Below the pieces are notes generated by a model. The model searched no databases and was not told the DNA's origin. It saw nothing but the letters and a program-made list of their open reading frames with translations. A stretch of 64,000 nucleotides of DNA from Flavobacterium endophyticum (GTDB lineage Bacteria; Bacteroidota; Bacteroidia; Flavobacteriales; Flavobacteriaceae), in assembly GCF_003634455.1 (NCBI RefSeq), contig NZ_RBLC01000005.1, positions 124,001 through 188,000 of the forward strand, read 5' to 3'. This document shows, in pieces, positions 1-10,600 of this stretch (position 1 is the stretch's first letter; each line of letters begins with the position of its first letter). The position numbers and the translations under genes were made by a program.

Positions 1-999
1 GGCATCATCATTCCGTGGAATGCCAGCAATGGCTTTATTGCCGGAAAGCTGGCTACTGCTGTGGCAGCAGGCTGTACCGCTGTCATCAAGCCTAGCGAAA
101 TGAGCGCCTTGCAGACGCAGCTTATGGCCGAATGCCTGCACGAAGCTGGATTGCCTGCGGGCGTCTTTAATATCGTAAACGGACTGGGTGAAACCGTAGG
201 TGCCGAAATCAGCACGCATCCTGACGTTGCCAAAATCTCGTTTACCGGATCGAGCACCGTAGGAAAGATTATTGCCCGCGAAGCTTCGGCTACCCTGAAA
301 CGCTATACTCTAGAGCTCGGAGGCAAGTCGCCAAACATTCTTCTAGGGGATGCTGATTTTTCTAAGGCGATTCCAACAGCCATCGCAGCGGCCTTTATGA
401 ACAGCGGACAGGCTTGTGTTGCCGCAACACGCCTTTTGGTTCCGGAAAGCCGACTCGAAGAGGCCAAAGAATTGATACAAACAATGCTTCCGTTGTTTCC
501 TGTAGGCGATCCGAAAGAAGAAACAACAGCTATAGGGCCGATGGTTAGCCAAAAGCAGTACGAGAGAGTGCAGGGCTATATCAAATTAGGGATTGAAGAA
601 GGTGCTTCTGTCCTTACTGGCGGGCTCGGACATCCGGAAGGTCTTGAAAACGGAAACTTTGTAAAGCCAACGGTTTTTTATAATGTAGATAACAAGATGC
701 GCATTGCTCAGGAAGAAATCTTCGGTCCGGTGCTTTCTATCATTACCTACAAAGACGAAGCGGAAGCTGTCGAGATTGCTAATGACACCATCTACGGATT
801 GCAGGCGTATGTGAGTTCTGCAAATACAGAAAGAGCACGACGCGTTGCCTCGCAAATCAATGCCGGACGTGTATTGGTCAACGGCTTGAACCATGATCCT
901 GAAGCGCCCTTCGGAGGATTCAAGCAATCGGGTATCGGAAGGGAATTCGGCATCTACGGACTCGAAGCGTATCTGGAACCAAAAGCCTTGATCGGATAA
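1..999 (+). CDS. Aldehyde dehydrogenase, succinate-semialdehyde type (5' end outside window)
   Basis: NAD(P)-dependent oxidation of an aldehyde to the acid. The reading frame is already open at base 1 (GIIIPWN..., the usual segment before the cofactor-binding fold), so the N-terminus lies upstream of the window and the GTG at 61 is not the start. About 332 of the usual 455-480 residues are present. Visible family motifs are the cofactor-binding stretch IKPSE, the FTGSS loop, the catalytic-glutamate motif LELGGKSP, the nucleophilic cysteine in SGQACVAATR, and the C-terminal EEIFGPV and PFGGFKQSGIGRE. These resemble the succinate-semialdehyde/GabD-like branch, but substrate cannot be fixed from sequence alone. 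A strong hairpin terminator follows the stop codon, so the AraC-type gene downstream is probably transcribed separately. Confidence 0.9.
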   Translation, partial: GIIIPWNASNGFIAGKLATAVAAGCTAVIKPSEMSALQTQLMAECLHEAGLPAGVFNIVNGLGETVGAEISTHPDVAKISFTGSSTVGKIIAREASATLKRYTLELGGKSPNILLGDADFSKAIPTAIAAAFMNSGQACVAATRLLVPESRLEEAKELIQTMLPLFPVGDPKEETTAIGPMVSQKQYERVQGYIKLGIEEGASVLTGGLGHPEGLENGNFVKPTVFYNVDNKMRIAQEEIFGPVLSIITYKDEAEAVEIANDTIYGLQAYVSSANTERARRVASQINAGRVLVNGLNHDPEAPFGGFKQSGIGREFGIYGLEAYLEPKALIG

Positions 1000-1012
1000 A
1001 CTGCACAACAAC

Positions 1013-1063
1013 AGCTTCGGAAATACGGTTAAAAAACAGCAGTATTTCTGAAGCTATTTTTTT
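1013..1063 (+). terminator. Rho-independent terminator after the aldehyde dehydrogenase
   Basis: The arms AGCTTC-G-GAAATAC (1013-1026) and GTATTTC-T-GAAGCT (1042-1055) pair with one mismatch around a 15-base loop and are followed by A and seven T. It lies 13 bases after the stop codon. Confidence 0.8.
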
Positions 1064-1075
1064 AACTTTACCATC

Positions 1076-1879
1076 ATGACAGCATCAAAAGACGATAAAA
1101 CTCCGCAGGTATTGTATTCCTGTTACTACCAGCGTACAAGAGAAGGAGAACATTTTATTCCCGAGCACGTTTTCAGCTACCAGATATCGGGAACGATGAC
1201 AGCATGGGATGCGAAGAATACGTATCATTCCAAAGAAGGTGATTTCCGATTGAGCGTACGCAACCGATTGGCCAAATTCGCAAAACAGCCGCCAGAAAAT
1301 GGAGAGTTTAAGGTTATTTCCTTGTTTCTGGATCAAGAGACGTTACAGGAAATCAGTCGAGAAATCAACTATACGGCAAAAAAGACGACCCTAGATATAA
1401 CGGCAATTCCAATTGCTTCGAATCCGCTGTACGTAAGTTTTATGGAATCGCTCCTCGCCTACTTGCAATTGCCGCAGGAAAACAATCAGGAACTCTTAAG
1501 GCTGAAAATAAAAGAGGCGGTTTATCTGCTTATCAAGATCAATCCGGAATTAAAAGATATCTTGTTTGATTTCAGCGAGCCTGGAAAGATCGACTTAGAG
1601 GCTTTTATGAACAAGAACTTTCACTTTAACGTGCATCTCAAACGGTTTGCTTACCTCACGGGACGTAGCTTGGCCACATTCAAAAGGGATTTCCAGAAAA
1701 TATTCCAAGATACGCCGAGCCACTGGCTGCAGCAACGACGGTTGCAGGAAGCGTATTACTTGATCAGCAATAAGGCCAAGACGCCGTCGGAAGTTTATAT
1801 TGATGTCGGTTTTGAAGACTTGTCGCATTTTTCGTTTGCGTTTAAGAAGAAATATGGGGTATCTCCTTCGAAGGTGTAG
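1076..1879 (+). CDS. AraC-family transcriptional regulator
   Basis: A 267-residue DNA-binding protein. The C-terminal third (about residues 175-267) is an AraC-type double helix-turn-helix, with the first helix pair in the LKRFAYLTGRSLATFKRDF region and the second in the typical IYIDVGFEDLSHFSFAFKKKYGVSPSK-like stretch. The N-terminal about 150 residues form a divergent cupin-like sensor domain of the type common in Bacteroidota AraC proteins, and no ligand can be inferred. The ATG at 1076 fits the usual N-terminus. Its stop codon (1877-1879) lies 60 bases before the preferred start of the Crp/Fnr gene, so the two regulators may be co-transcribed. TAACTTTA at 1063-1070 resembles a -7 box but sits almost on the start codon, so it is not called as a promoter. 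Confidence 0.85.
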   Translation: MTASKDDKTPQVLYSCYYQRTREGEHFIPEHVFSYQISGTMTAWDAKNTYHSKEGDFRLSVRNRLAKFAKQPPENGEFKVISLFLDQETLQEISREINYTAKKTTLDITAIPIASNPLYVSFMESLLAYLQLPQENNQELLRLKIKEAVYLLIKINPELKDILFDFSEPGKIDLEAFMNKNFHFNVHLKRFAYLTGRSLATFKRDFQKIFQDTPSHWLQQRRLQEAYYLISNKAKTPSEVYIDVGFEDLSHFSFAFKKKYGVSPSKV

Positions 1880-1938
1880 TGAATCACTATTCTTTTTTTC
1901 TTGATAAATTGCCTATTTTTATCAGAAATAAGCATACC

Positions 1939-2520
1939 ATGCTAGAAAAATTAAAAGAAGCTGTAGATTCCGTACTGCGGTTTACAGTTGAAGAATGGGA
2001 AGCCTATACGCATAGGATCGAGATAAAACATTTCAAAAAAGGCGACGTATTGTGCGACGTGGGACAGGTGGAGAATTATATCTATTTTCTTAACTCGGGC
2101 GCAACACGCAACTTTTTCATCAAGGACGGAAAAGAACTGACCGTCGATTTTAGGCTGGAAGGAACTTTTGTCGCCGCTTATTATTCCTTTCTTTCCCGAA
2201 AGCCTTCGCCTATTCGGATTGAGGCCATAACCGATATTGAAGCCTGCTGCATACCGCACAGTTCCTTATACTTATTCTACAAAAAGCACAAGAACGGAGA
2301 AAAGCTCGGCCGACTGATGGCTGAAATCCAATATATGAAACGGCTTGAAAGAGAAATCGAGATCCTGTCGATGACCGCCGAAGAGCGTTATGCTTTGCTT
2401 TTGAAACAAAATCCTGCGCTCGTAAGCGCCATATCGGTCAAGCACTTGTCGTCGTATCTGGGTATCCATCCTGAAAGCTTGAGCCGTATCCGGAAACAGG
2501 TAGCTGCGAAACTGACATAG
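1939..2520 (+). CDS. Crp/Fnr-family transcriptional regulator
   Basis: A 193-residue regulator with a cyclic-nucleotide-binding-like beta-barrel (about residues 20-120; markers are the HFKKGDVLCDVGQ and YIYFLNSG segments) and a C-terminal winged helix-turn-helix around VKHLSSYLGIHPESLSRIRK. This is the short Bacteroidota form of the family. No iron-sulphur cysteine cluster like that of Fnr is visible. The frame could extend upstream to a GTG at 1879 that overlaps the stop of the AraC gene, but the extra 20 residues are unlike the family, so the ATG at 1939 is preferred. The effector is unknown. The next gene begins 71 bases downstream. Confidence 0.82.
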   Translation: MLEKLKEAVDSVLRFTVEEWEAYTHRIEIKHFKKGDVLCDVGQVENYIYFLNSGATRNFFIKDGKELTVDFRLEGTFVAAYYSFLSRKPSPIRIEAITDIEACCIPHSSLYLFYKKHKNGEKLGRLMAEIQYMKRLEREIEILSMTAEERYALLLKQNPALVSAISVKHLSSYLGIHPESLSRIRKQVAAKLT

Positions 2521-2547
2521 GTCATTTTTTTTGGTTCTTGCGATGGC

Positions 2548-2555
2548 TAGATTTG
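2548..2555 (+). promoter_or_regulatory. Candidate -7 box for the SnoaL-like/thioesterase pair
   Basis: TAGATTTG matches the Bacteroidota -7 consensus TAnnTTTG exactly, 36 bases before the ATG at 2592. The nearest TTG (2531-2533) is only 14 bases upstream, shorter than the usual 17-23, so the -33 element is unconvincing. Confidence 0.45.
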
Positions 2556-2591
2556 TAATCGCTTGGTATAAAAAACATCAGGCTATAGAGT

Positions 2592-2948
2592 ATGGAAAAA
2601 ACAATTACAACAATAGCGGCACGATTGACCGCACTTCTGCAACAGCAGCACTTTGTGGAAGCTTATGAAGAATTATTTGACGAGAATGCCGTAAGCATCG
2701 ACCCGATGTATCAGCCGGACCTGAAAGGGCTTTCTGGTTTGGTCGAAAGAGAAAAGTTATTTTTGTCAAGAGCCGAAATTAAAAAGGTGCGTCTGTCTGA
2801 ACCTATACTTGCTGGAAATTATTTCAGCGTTTCCCTTTCGATGGATTTCAGCGTTGCGGGGCAAGACAAGACTATTTCAGAATTGTGCGTCTACAAAGTA
2901 GAAAACAGTAAAATCATAAGCCAGCAATTCTTTATTTCGGGATTATAA
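2592..2948 (+). CDS. SnoaL-like/NTF2-fold protein
   Basis: A 118-residue single-domain protein that looks like the NTF2/SnoaL alpha+beta cone fold: an N-terminal helix pair (IAARLTALLQQQHFVEAYEELFDENAVSI) followed by alternating strands ending in VYKVENSKIISQQFF. Family members are small ketosteroid-isomerase-like enzymes or ligand-binding proteins. The fold is inferred from this pattern, and no catalytic residue can be assigned. There is no signal peptide, so it is cytoplasmic. It lies 27 bases upstream of the thioesterase in the same orientation, probably one transcript. Confidence 0.65.
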   Translation: MEKTITTIAARLTALLQQQHFVEAYEELFDENAVSIDPMYQPDLKGLSGLVEREKLFLSRAEIKKVRLSEPILAGNYFSVSLSMDFSVAGQDKTISELCVYKVENSKIISQQFFISGL

Positions 2949-2975
2949 ATCCTACAATCTCAACCCTTCAATTAT

Positions 2976-3452
2976 ATGGAAAAAATACTAGCCTCAAAGG
3001 CAAAAATACGCTTTCAGGACTGCGATCCGTTCAACCACCTGAACAATTCAAAATACCTTGACTATTTTATCAATGCTCGCGAAGACCAAGTCAAGGAAAA
3101 CTATAACCTTGACATATTTGGGATGATCAAGACCGAAAAGATCGGCTGGGTCGTGGCGACCAACCAGATTGCGTATCTGCAGCCTGCTTTTACGATGGAA
3201 ACGGTGACTATCAAATCGCAGCTGATCCAATTTTCGGAGAAATCGCTTTTGGTCGAAATGACGATGTGGGATGAATCTGCTGCCAAATTAAAAGCAGTGT
3301 CTTGGTCTAAGTTTATCCACGTAGATATCCGTACGCAGTCTTCGATGAAGCATTCTGAAAAGCTGATGGAATTGTTCCAATCGATTGTAGTGCCTTCAGG
3401 GCAGCATTATTTTGAAGAACGATGCAAAGAGCTGATGGCAACGCTAAAGTAG
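2976..3452 (+). CDS. Acyl-CoA thioesterase, hotdog (4HBT) family
   Basis: A 158-residue protein of the 4-hydroxybenzoyl-CoA-thioesterase hotdog superfamily. The N-terminus shows the characteristic RFQDCDPFNHLNNSKYLDYF, in which the acidic residue and the histidine-asparagine pair form the active-site turn before the long central helix. A beta-sheet follows (IGWVVATNQIAYLQPA, TVTIKSQLIQFSEKSLLVEM). The expected role is hydrolysis of an acyl-CoA thioester, with unknown substrate. Length and start are normal. It is probably co-transcribed with the SnoaL-like gene 27 bases upstream. Confidence 0.8.
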   Translation: MEKILASKAKIRFQDCDPFNHLNNSKYLDYFINAREDQVKENYNLDIFGMIKTEKIGWVVATNQIAYLQPAFTMETVTIKSQLIQFSEKSLLVEMTMWDESAAKLKAVSWSKFIHVDIRTQSSMKHSEKLMELFQSIVVPSGQHYFEERCKELMATLK

Positions 3453-3519
3453 CAGTGTTTTCACAAAAATCATCAGCTATATGACTAAAAAACAAAAGAT
3501 TAAAGATTTGCTAAAGTGA

Positions 3520-3550
3520 TTGGATTGTCGTTTTTGTTGTGCTAAATTAG
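3520..3550 (+). promoter_or_regulatory. Promoter of the PepSY-like gene
   Basis: TTG (3520-3522), a 20-base spacer and TAAATTAG (3543-3550, one mismatch to TAnnTTTG). The expected transcript start is about 20 bases before the ATG at 3579. Confidence 0.5.
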
Positions 3551-3578
3551 TAAGGACATAACCTTAAAACACACAACC

Positions 3579-4007
3579 ATGAAAACGAAAATTGCTTTTG
3601 CCGCATTATTGCTAGGTTTGGCAGTATCGGCTAATGCCCAAAAGAAAATAGAAACGACAGAACTGCCAAAAGCAGCACAGGAATTCTTGCAAAAACATTT
3701 CAGCCATACATCGATTGAAGTCGCCAAGAAAGATGCAGAACACGGCGAAAAGGGCTATGAAGTCAAGTTGAAAGACGGTACAGAAGTAGAATTCTGGAAA
3801 GACGGTTCGTATCGTGAAGTCGATGGAGGAAAAAATCCGATTCCGACGGCATTTATTCCAGATTCGATAAAAGACTATGTAGCTAAAAATTATCCAAACG
3901 AAAAGATTACGCATATCGATTATGGGCATAAGGATTTGGATGTGGATCTGACGAATGGTATTGACTTGGAATTTACTAAAGAAGGAAAATTTTTGAAAGC
4001 GGATTAA
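3579..4007 (+). CDS. Secreted PepSY-like domain protein
   Basis: A 142-residue exported protein with a clear signal peptide (residues 1-20, hydrophobic core AALLLGLAVSANA, cleavage before QKK). The mature part is two PepSY-like units of about 60 residues. Each has a helix (LPKAAQEFLQKHF, IPDSIKDYVAKNYP) followed by a beta-hairpin ending in a lysine/aspartate-rich strand (YEVKLKDGTEVEFWKDGSY, DVDLTNGIDLEFTKEGKF). Bacteroidota carry many such small periplasmic proteins. They resemble protease-inhibitory PepSY domains, but the function is unknown. The gene is monocistronic, with its own promoter and a shared terminator. Confidence 0.8.
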   Translation: MKTKIAFAALLLGLAVSANAQKKIETTELPKAAQEFLQKHFSHTSIEVAKKDAEHGEKGYEVKLKDGTEVEFWKDGSYREVDGGKNPIPTAFIPDSIKDYVAKNYPNEKITHIDYGHKDLDVDLTNGIDLEFTKEGKFLKAD

Positions 4008-4030
4008 CTTAGATCCTGATACTTAAAAGC

Positions 4031-4064
4031 AAAAAAGCCTCTAAATAGATAGAGGCTTTTTTTT
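4031..4064. terminator. Bidirectional terminator
   Basis: The perfect arms AAAAAAGCCTCTA (4031-4043) and TAGAGGCTTTTTT (4050-4062) have an A-run on one side and a T-run on the other. The hairpin sits between the convergent PepSY-like gene and the RHS-locus lipoprotein gene and can serve both. Confidence 0.85.
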
Positions 4065-4081
4065 ATAAAAACTAGATATTA

Positions 4082-4663
4082 TTACCAATCAGCCGTATAA
4101 GCTGAGGCCATTGGAGATAGTTTTCTTTTTGCATAGACTCTGACCGAATTAGGATCTTTCATCGATTTTTCAAACAGACTATCGCCTTTTATTTCAATAA
4201 TACGAGTAATGATGTCGTAATTTGGTTTTAGTCCATAGCTTTTGATCGCAAACAAGTCTACTTTACGCGTACCTTCTTTTTGATACAAAACTCCCCTACT
4301 CCCATCGTATTCTGGATTGATATTTCTTTCCTGCTGAGCAGCATTGAAATCTTTTTCCAGTATAAAAAAATTCACGCAACCATTTTCATAAAATCTATAG
4401 TAGCCTACTTGCATCTGAGTATTGTAGTTTTTCTGCTTTCCTAAAGGAATGAAATTGTCTTTCTGAGACAGATAACCATAGATTTCTTCATAAACAACAT
4501 CGGTATCGATTCCTTTTAATACGTCGGAATTAAAAAGAACTCGGTTGCCGAAGACTTGATTGTCTGTCGGCACCCTTGTCTTATTATTATCCAGGTATCT
4601 TGTTTTCACATTACAGGAAAACAATCCTAACATTAAAAAAATGGATACTGTTATTTTTACCAC
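4082..4663 (-). CDS. Lipoprotein of unknown function, candidate immunity protein of the RHS locus
   Basis: A 193-residue protein with a lipoprotein signal peptide: hydrophobic core ITVSIFLMLGL and a lipobox-like LFSC, with Cys17 as the likely lipidated residue. I do not recognise the mature domain. It is rich in Tyr, Asn and Lys, with alternating strand-like segments (MQVGYYRFYENGCVNFFIL, NYDIITRIIEIKG). Its start overlaps the end of the 2338-residue RHS gene by 7 bases, so it is translationally coupled to it and is the last gene of that transcript. In polymorphic-toxin loci the gene directly after the toxin is normally the immunity gene. That is the inference here, and it rests on position alone. 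Confidence 0.7.
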   Translation of the reverse strand: MVKITVSIFLMLGLFSCNVKTRYLDNNKTRVPTDNQVFGNRVLFNSDVLKGIDTDVVYEEIYGYLSQKDNFIPLGKQKNYNTQMQVGYYRFYENGCVNFFILEKDFNAAQQERNINPEYDGSRGVLYQKEGTRKVDLFAIKSYGLKPNYDIITRIIEIKGDSLFEKSMKDPNSVRVYAKRKLSPMASAYTADW

Positions 4664-7600
4664 GATGTAAAAGGATTTGTCGTCTGATACTGCAGATAAG
4701 GCTGAATTGAATTGCTTAATGTTTCAAATCCTGGCTGTTGTGTGCTAAATATCTTGATTCCAAAAATTTTAATCAGTGTATTGTGTGCAAAATGATCTTG
4801 AATTGGATGCCTCACATGCCTGTCAGAGTTGATTCCGATTCTGTAATTTCCGTATCGTAAAGACAATCCTCCAAATCTATATCTTGGATAATTTGTATCT
4901 TCAATAACATAACTGTTAGGCATTCTTTCATCGAATTTTCCTGGATTTCCTTTTCCTGTTCCAACCTTGGCTTCATCTCCTGTATAATCAGTTCTTCTTC
5001 CAGTAAACAGATTGAATCCAGCAGAAAACTCACCAATGGCTACTGATGCTGCGGCAGTCCTGTAACTGTCGTTCCCATCGCCTGCGAAGCCCGAAAATGG
5101 CAATCCGTCATTTTCATAAGAGAATTTAAAATCACCGCTCCTTATTCCGAGTACACCGGTCTGCTGCTTGAATTCGGCCATGTCATCATAACCGCCCCAG
5201 AAATTGGTACCCAGGCTGAATCCTGTGCTTCCATTATCATAAGCTGCTAGAAAAGATACGCGGGTTTCCATTCCACTTCTTCCCAGTCCTTGATAATTGC
5301 TATTCGACATGATGCCGACACCTGCAGAGAAACTAAACTCTCCATTAGTATAGGTTACCGAAAGGTTCATTCCTATTGCCATCGTATTTCCAAAGGCAAT
5401 ACTAGGTGAAATACTAAACCCAAAATTATTGGTAAGCTGCACGCCCATTGGCGGTATCGCGAAGTTGATAGCAGCGCTGACGGCGGAGGTGGCTATATAA
5501 TTCCACATTCCGGTATTTCCTGCGACGCAACTATCCGTAAAGGTCGACGCCCCCATAGTATTGTAGCCGATCCAGCCCATAGCTGCGGATATCAATCCCG
5601 CTTGTACTGATTTCCAGCCCCATTCTCCGGTTGTCAATCCGCTAGATACATAGCCGATAATAAAACTTGCCCCGGCTACGATCAGATCGTCCAACCCAAA
5701 CCATTCTCCCGAAGGGTCAGTATATTTAAAAGGATTATTGGCGACATAACCATATCGGTTATAACTCTGGGTGCTAAATGGCGACTGTATAAAATTATCG
5801 GGCTGTAAGAAACGGTGCAGTTTGGCATCATAAAGCCTGCCGTTCATATTAATTAGTCCAACACTCTGTAGATGTTCATGCCCTGTATAACCTCTGTCTA
5901 AAACCACCATTTGGTTGAGGACATTTCCTTGTCCGTCGACTACTTTTATGAGATTACCCCAAGCATCAAAGAGGCGCTTTTCCAGTATAGTTCCTCCCGA
6001 AGTAGAAACACCTAGTATAGTTCCTTGATAGTCTCTATGCAGATTAAGGAAGGCTTCCGTCTGTGTGCCACTTGCATCAACCTGACTCCTGAATACTACT
6101 GGAGCAGTATATCCGTCGCCGCCAACATAGGTAATAAACTCTACTTCTCCTGTCTGGATATTGTGTTTTATTTCCATACTGCCATCGGCTGAATAGGATT
6201 TACGAAGCGGACGCTGGTTTTTATCAACCTGTACGCCTCCATAGTACATCGTCGAGCGACTGTTGTTCATGTTGTATTCAAAACTGATCCTGTCGCTTCC
6301 CATTTCAATAATTTCAACAGGACTCTTGAAAGCGTTATAGGTAATATCTAATTTTCTCTGGGTATCTGATGTGATAACCGGGTTGCTTGTTTTTCTGATT
6401 TTCACATCATCAAACCAAACGATGCCTTGCCCATTATTATCTAGTCGGATATTGAGCCTTTTGATATTTGCCGGTACCGAAAAAGTCTTTTGAACGAAAA
6501 CCCATTGTCCTGTTACGTTTGTTACTACTTGATCAACAGCCGTAAAGTACTCGGTTTCTCCATCTTCTTTCATAAAGAGGAAGAGTTCTGCCTGAGGACC
6601 ATTGCTATACACCCATGCGGAATAGGTATACTGCGTAGCCGTGGCATTATTTATCGGTACCCAAACATCAGAATGTACCACTTTTTCTGTAGTGTCAGGA
6701 TTGTTTATTTTTAGGGAAACTGTTCCTGCACTATTTGTCGCAAAGGTATCATCATAGGTAATTATCGACGGTTCGTAGATAGTCCATCCTTTTTTGCTTT
6801 CCATCGTATCAAAGAAGATACCTTCTCTCAATTTATAGTAGGCCTCTCCTTCTGGCGTTAACTCTACCGACGTATTTTGGTATGCTTTTGCCGTGTTGGT
6901 ATAATTATACTGCCCTAGATTATTTTGAGTAATTCTTCCTCTGTCGTCATAGACTTGGGTTTCTTGCTGTCCTCTTGCATTTGTATATTCTTTCAAACGG
7001 TCAAGACTGTCGTATTGGAAAGTCTCGTTCCAGTTGAAGGTACTGTTGGTACGATTCTCGAGATTGCCTGTCTGCGGATTAAAAGTATACCCTACCGTCA
7101 TATAATCTGTTGGCGGAGGAACGGGTTCACCGATAATGACCAATTCGCTTTTAGTATGCTTGATACTGCTAATAAATCCGTACTCGTCATAGGTTTTGTT
7201 GACGCTTACGGCATTCCTAAGGTTTCCAAATCGAGCGCCAGTAACCTGTCCTCTAGCGTTAGTCGTATTGATCTGCCACAGTACTTTATTTGTGCCATCG
7301 TCAATTACTTGGTATGGAAATCCGTTTTTATACGTGTTTCTTATCCACTTGTCAGAACGCTTGTTTGTTGCCGTATTGACAGCGGTATAGAGTTCTTTTT
7401 CGGGTCTTCCGAAAGCATCATAGAATGTCGCTCTTTGGAAATAAGCTTTGAAACCGCTTTCATCATAGAAAGACAATCTCTTGAAATCATCGTATTGGTA
7501 ATTGTACAGCGTATAGTATCCTGCCGTAAAATCATCGAACCTTGTATTGGTCAATAATTTTGTCGTCGGATCATAGGTAAATGTTGTTTTTGAATTGGTC

Positions 7601-10600
7601 GCATCACCATTTAGTCCAGTGATTGTCTTATAATTAACCACACCATAGTCGCCAATATTAAATAGAGTCTCGCTTTTTGGGGTTGTTTCTTTCGTCATTT
7701 CCCCAAAATGATTGTATTCATAGAGGTAGGTTCCTGCCGAAGGATCGACCAGCTTTGTCTTTCTTCCCCAGCCATCTTGCTCCATGCTAATAACTACTCC
7801 GCCATAATTTGTCTGCTTTACATTTCCATTGGCATAATACTGGTAATTAATCGTCCCGCCTGGCGAATCTGTCAGCGTAATGACATTTCCGATTGCATTC
7901 TTGACAGAAGTTTTCGTTTTTACGCCATCATTTACGGTCGTAGTAAGGCCATTGTAACCCGTGTTAATGGTCTTGCCCGTAAAAGATAGTTTCTGACTTA
8001 TCCTTCCATAGTTATCATATTTGGTCTGGCTCCATTGTAGCGGACTGGTTCCAAAATACGGTTCGCTTGTTTTTATATTTCGGTCATAGATATCGTATTC
8101 ATACGAAGTGTATGACCAATTCCCTGTAAGATCTTTGATCCCGGTTCTTATTTTTCGTCCTAGGTCATCAAATAATTCATCGTTGCTACTTCCGTCGTCT
8201 CCAGTTACAAGAACCTGAGTGTTTCCTGAAACGGGAGTATAAGCGTAAGTAACATTTTTTCCTAAATAGTCTGTAACCTTGATTTTTTTACCCCACGCAT
8301 CGTAAGCATTGGTAGTGACCAAACCAAAAGGATTCGTTTCTTTAATCAGCAATCCTGTGAAATCGTCATACGCAAACTGGGTAGACAATCCTTGGCTGGT
8401 AATTTTTTTCAGGAATCTTTTTGAATCATCGTACTCAAATTCCTGAATTCTTGGCGAAAGCCCGGGAGCTGAGATTGTTTTTTTAGTTATGTTTCCGTAC
8501 GTATCATAAATGTTATCTTCAGTAATATACACTGTTCCATTGCCTTTCTTCTTGATTTGAGAGACTAAATTGTTATTATAAACAAACAATTCTTCGGTAG
8601 TGGTAACATCTTGATTCGGCTGTCCTGGATAAATCGTTATAGTTTGGGTCTTGCTCTGCGGCCTTCCTATAATATAAGGCGTTGCCGTAGGCTGGTTTTG
8701 ATATGTCATTACGTTGACAGATCGTTGCTCTATAGCGGTACCATTTTTCAACACAGTAGTGGATTGAGTCGGATTGTTATAAGTATCATACTGAATGGTC
8801 GTCTCTGTACTCGTCCCTTCTAATCCATTAAAATTCTGGTTTATCGTATTTTTAAGCTTAAAGACTTTATTCGACTGCACTATAGGCTCAAATGTCACAT
8901 TATCGTAAGTATTATACGTATTAAGGCTCCTGCTGATGAATGGTCCTGAAGCAGGTACCGTATAGCTAGGATAACTCAATCCCAATACATTAAAACTTTC
9001 TACACTTACGCCTCTCTTGCTGACATCATTCTTTGTGATGGTCGAAATGACTTGAGTGGTATCATCATGCCAGTTGGTCTTTAATGTAGCCCGGAATCCT
9101 AAAAACCCTAAGCCCTCCATATTGCTGACTGCACCATAATACGAAAACAGCTGTCTTTTATAAACCGATGCGCTCTGCTTTTCGATTTTAGAAACTACTT
9201 GGAAAGTAGGCGCTATCTCGATATCCAGATTTGGGTAATTTTCGGTATAGCTGGAAGGCGTATAAGCTGAATTGCAATTATAAGGGCAGCTTTCTCTTTC
9301 GAGCGTCTTATACGTTATGGTCTCTTTGACACCGTTTCCTGTAGTTATCGACCTTACGAGCCTATCTTTATTAAAATCTTTCTGCGACTGGAAATAATGG
9401 ATCTTGTTGCCGTTGATAAAAGCCATTTCCATCTTCCTGTTAGGCTGACTCGAAGTATAAAAAATCGGGAGAGCATATTTGGTAATATCAGCCTGATTTC
9501 CTGAAGTAGCATAGTAATAATTTCCTGATGTTTGCGCAAATGTTCCGTTTTTATTGACGACACAAGTAACTGATACAAATCCCCAAGTATTATCTTGGTT
9601 TCGGTTACAGCCCACGCGGATAATATCCGTCTTGCCATCATTATTAAAATCGGTTGGTATCCAGTGCGAAATCGTCAGTCCTAAACTTCCATCAGAATAA
9701 TTGAAGCCATTATAAGTCTGCATCTGCTTTACGAATCCAGTTCCTGTAGAAGTATATTTATACCAATCAAAATATCCGGATCCTTTCGGGATGATAAAAT
9801 CAGTCTTGCCGTCACCATTATAGTCACCGAGCAAAAGTGTTTTTGTTTCATCAACGATAATATTTGGATCTGTATAAGTCCATAACAAAACCAACTGATT
9901 GGAATTATTCAAAGTATATACATGGACTTTTCCGTTGGTAAACTGTAAGATATCGGTCTTTCCATCGCCATTAACATCTGCTGTCTCTGTCTTGGATCGG
10001 ATCGTGTTATCAAAATCATTACCCAGAGCAATCGGATCGACCAAATCTCCGGCATAATTCATAAAACCTTCTGTCTTTCTCCTATCAAGATCAACGAAAT
10101 AGGTCTTTTTCGAAAGATTAGTAGCACCAACACTGTTCCATTCCAATGCCATGATGTCAGTTAATCCATCGCCATTGAAGTCTCCGCTAAGGTATTTCTT
10201 CAATCCGTTAGTAGGAAACAGTACATTTTTTTGATATTGAAGAAAAACGCCGTAGGAAGTCTGGCTCAAGACTTTAAAATTGACGTCTGAGTTATTCGTA
10301 TTCAAATAGGGATTAGGATTATTAAGCACATGCTGGACTACGGTGACTCCTTGCATCGGCATTAACTTGTCATTGTGATTGAGCCACGTAGTCGGTAAAA
10401 GTTCTTCAAAAAAGCCTATAGGCACTTCCCAACCGAAGTTAAGGGATTGGCCTTGGATATCGTTGAACAACCAAAATTTTCTTTTATAGTCTGGCCCATA
10501 CGTAGGATACAGTAAAAAATCCAGCTTGCTGTCGCCATCAAAATCTCCCGACACGGTCGCCGCATTTTGCACGGAAATATTGCCAACACTTAAGCTCGCC

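Noticed and set aside
1879..1938. GTG start of the Crp/Fnr gene overlapping the AraC stop
   Set aside because: The 20 extra residues have no family counterpart, and the ATG at 1939 gives the normal N-terminus.
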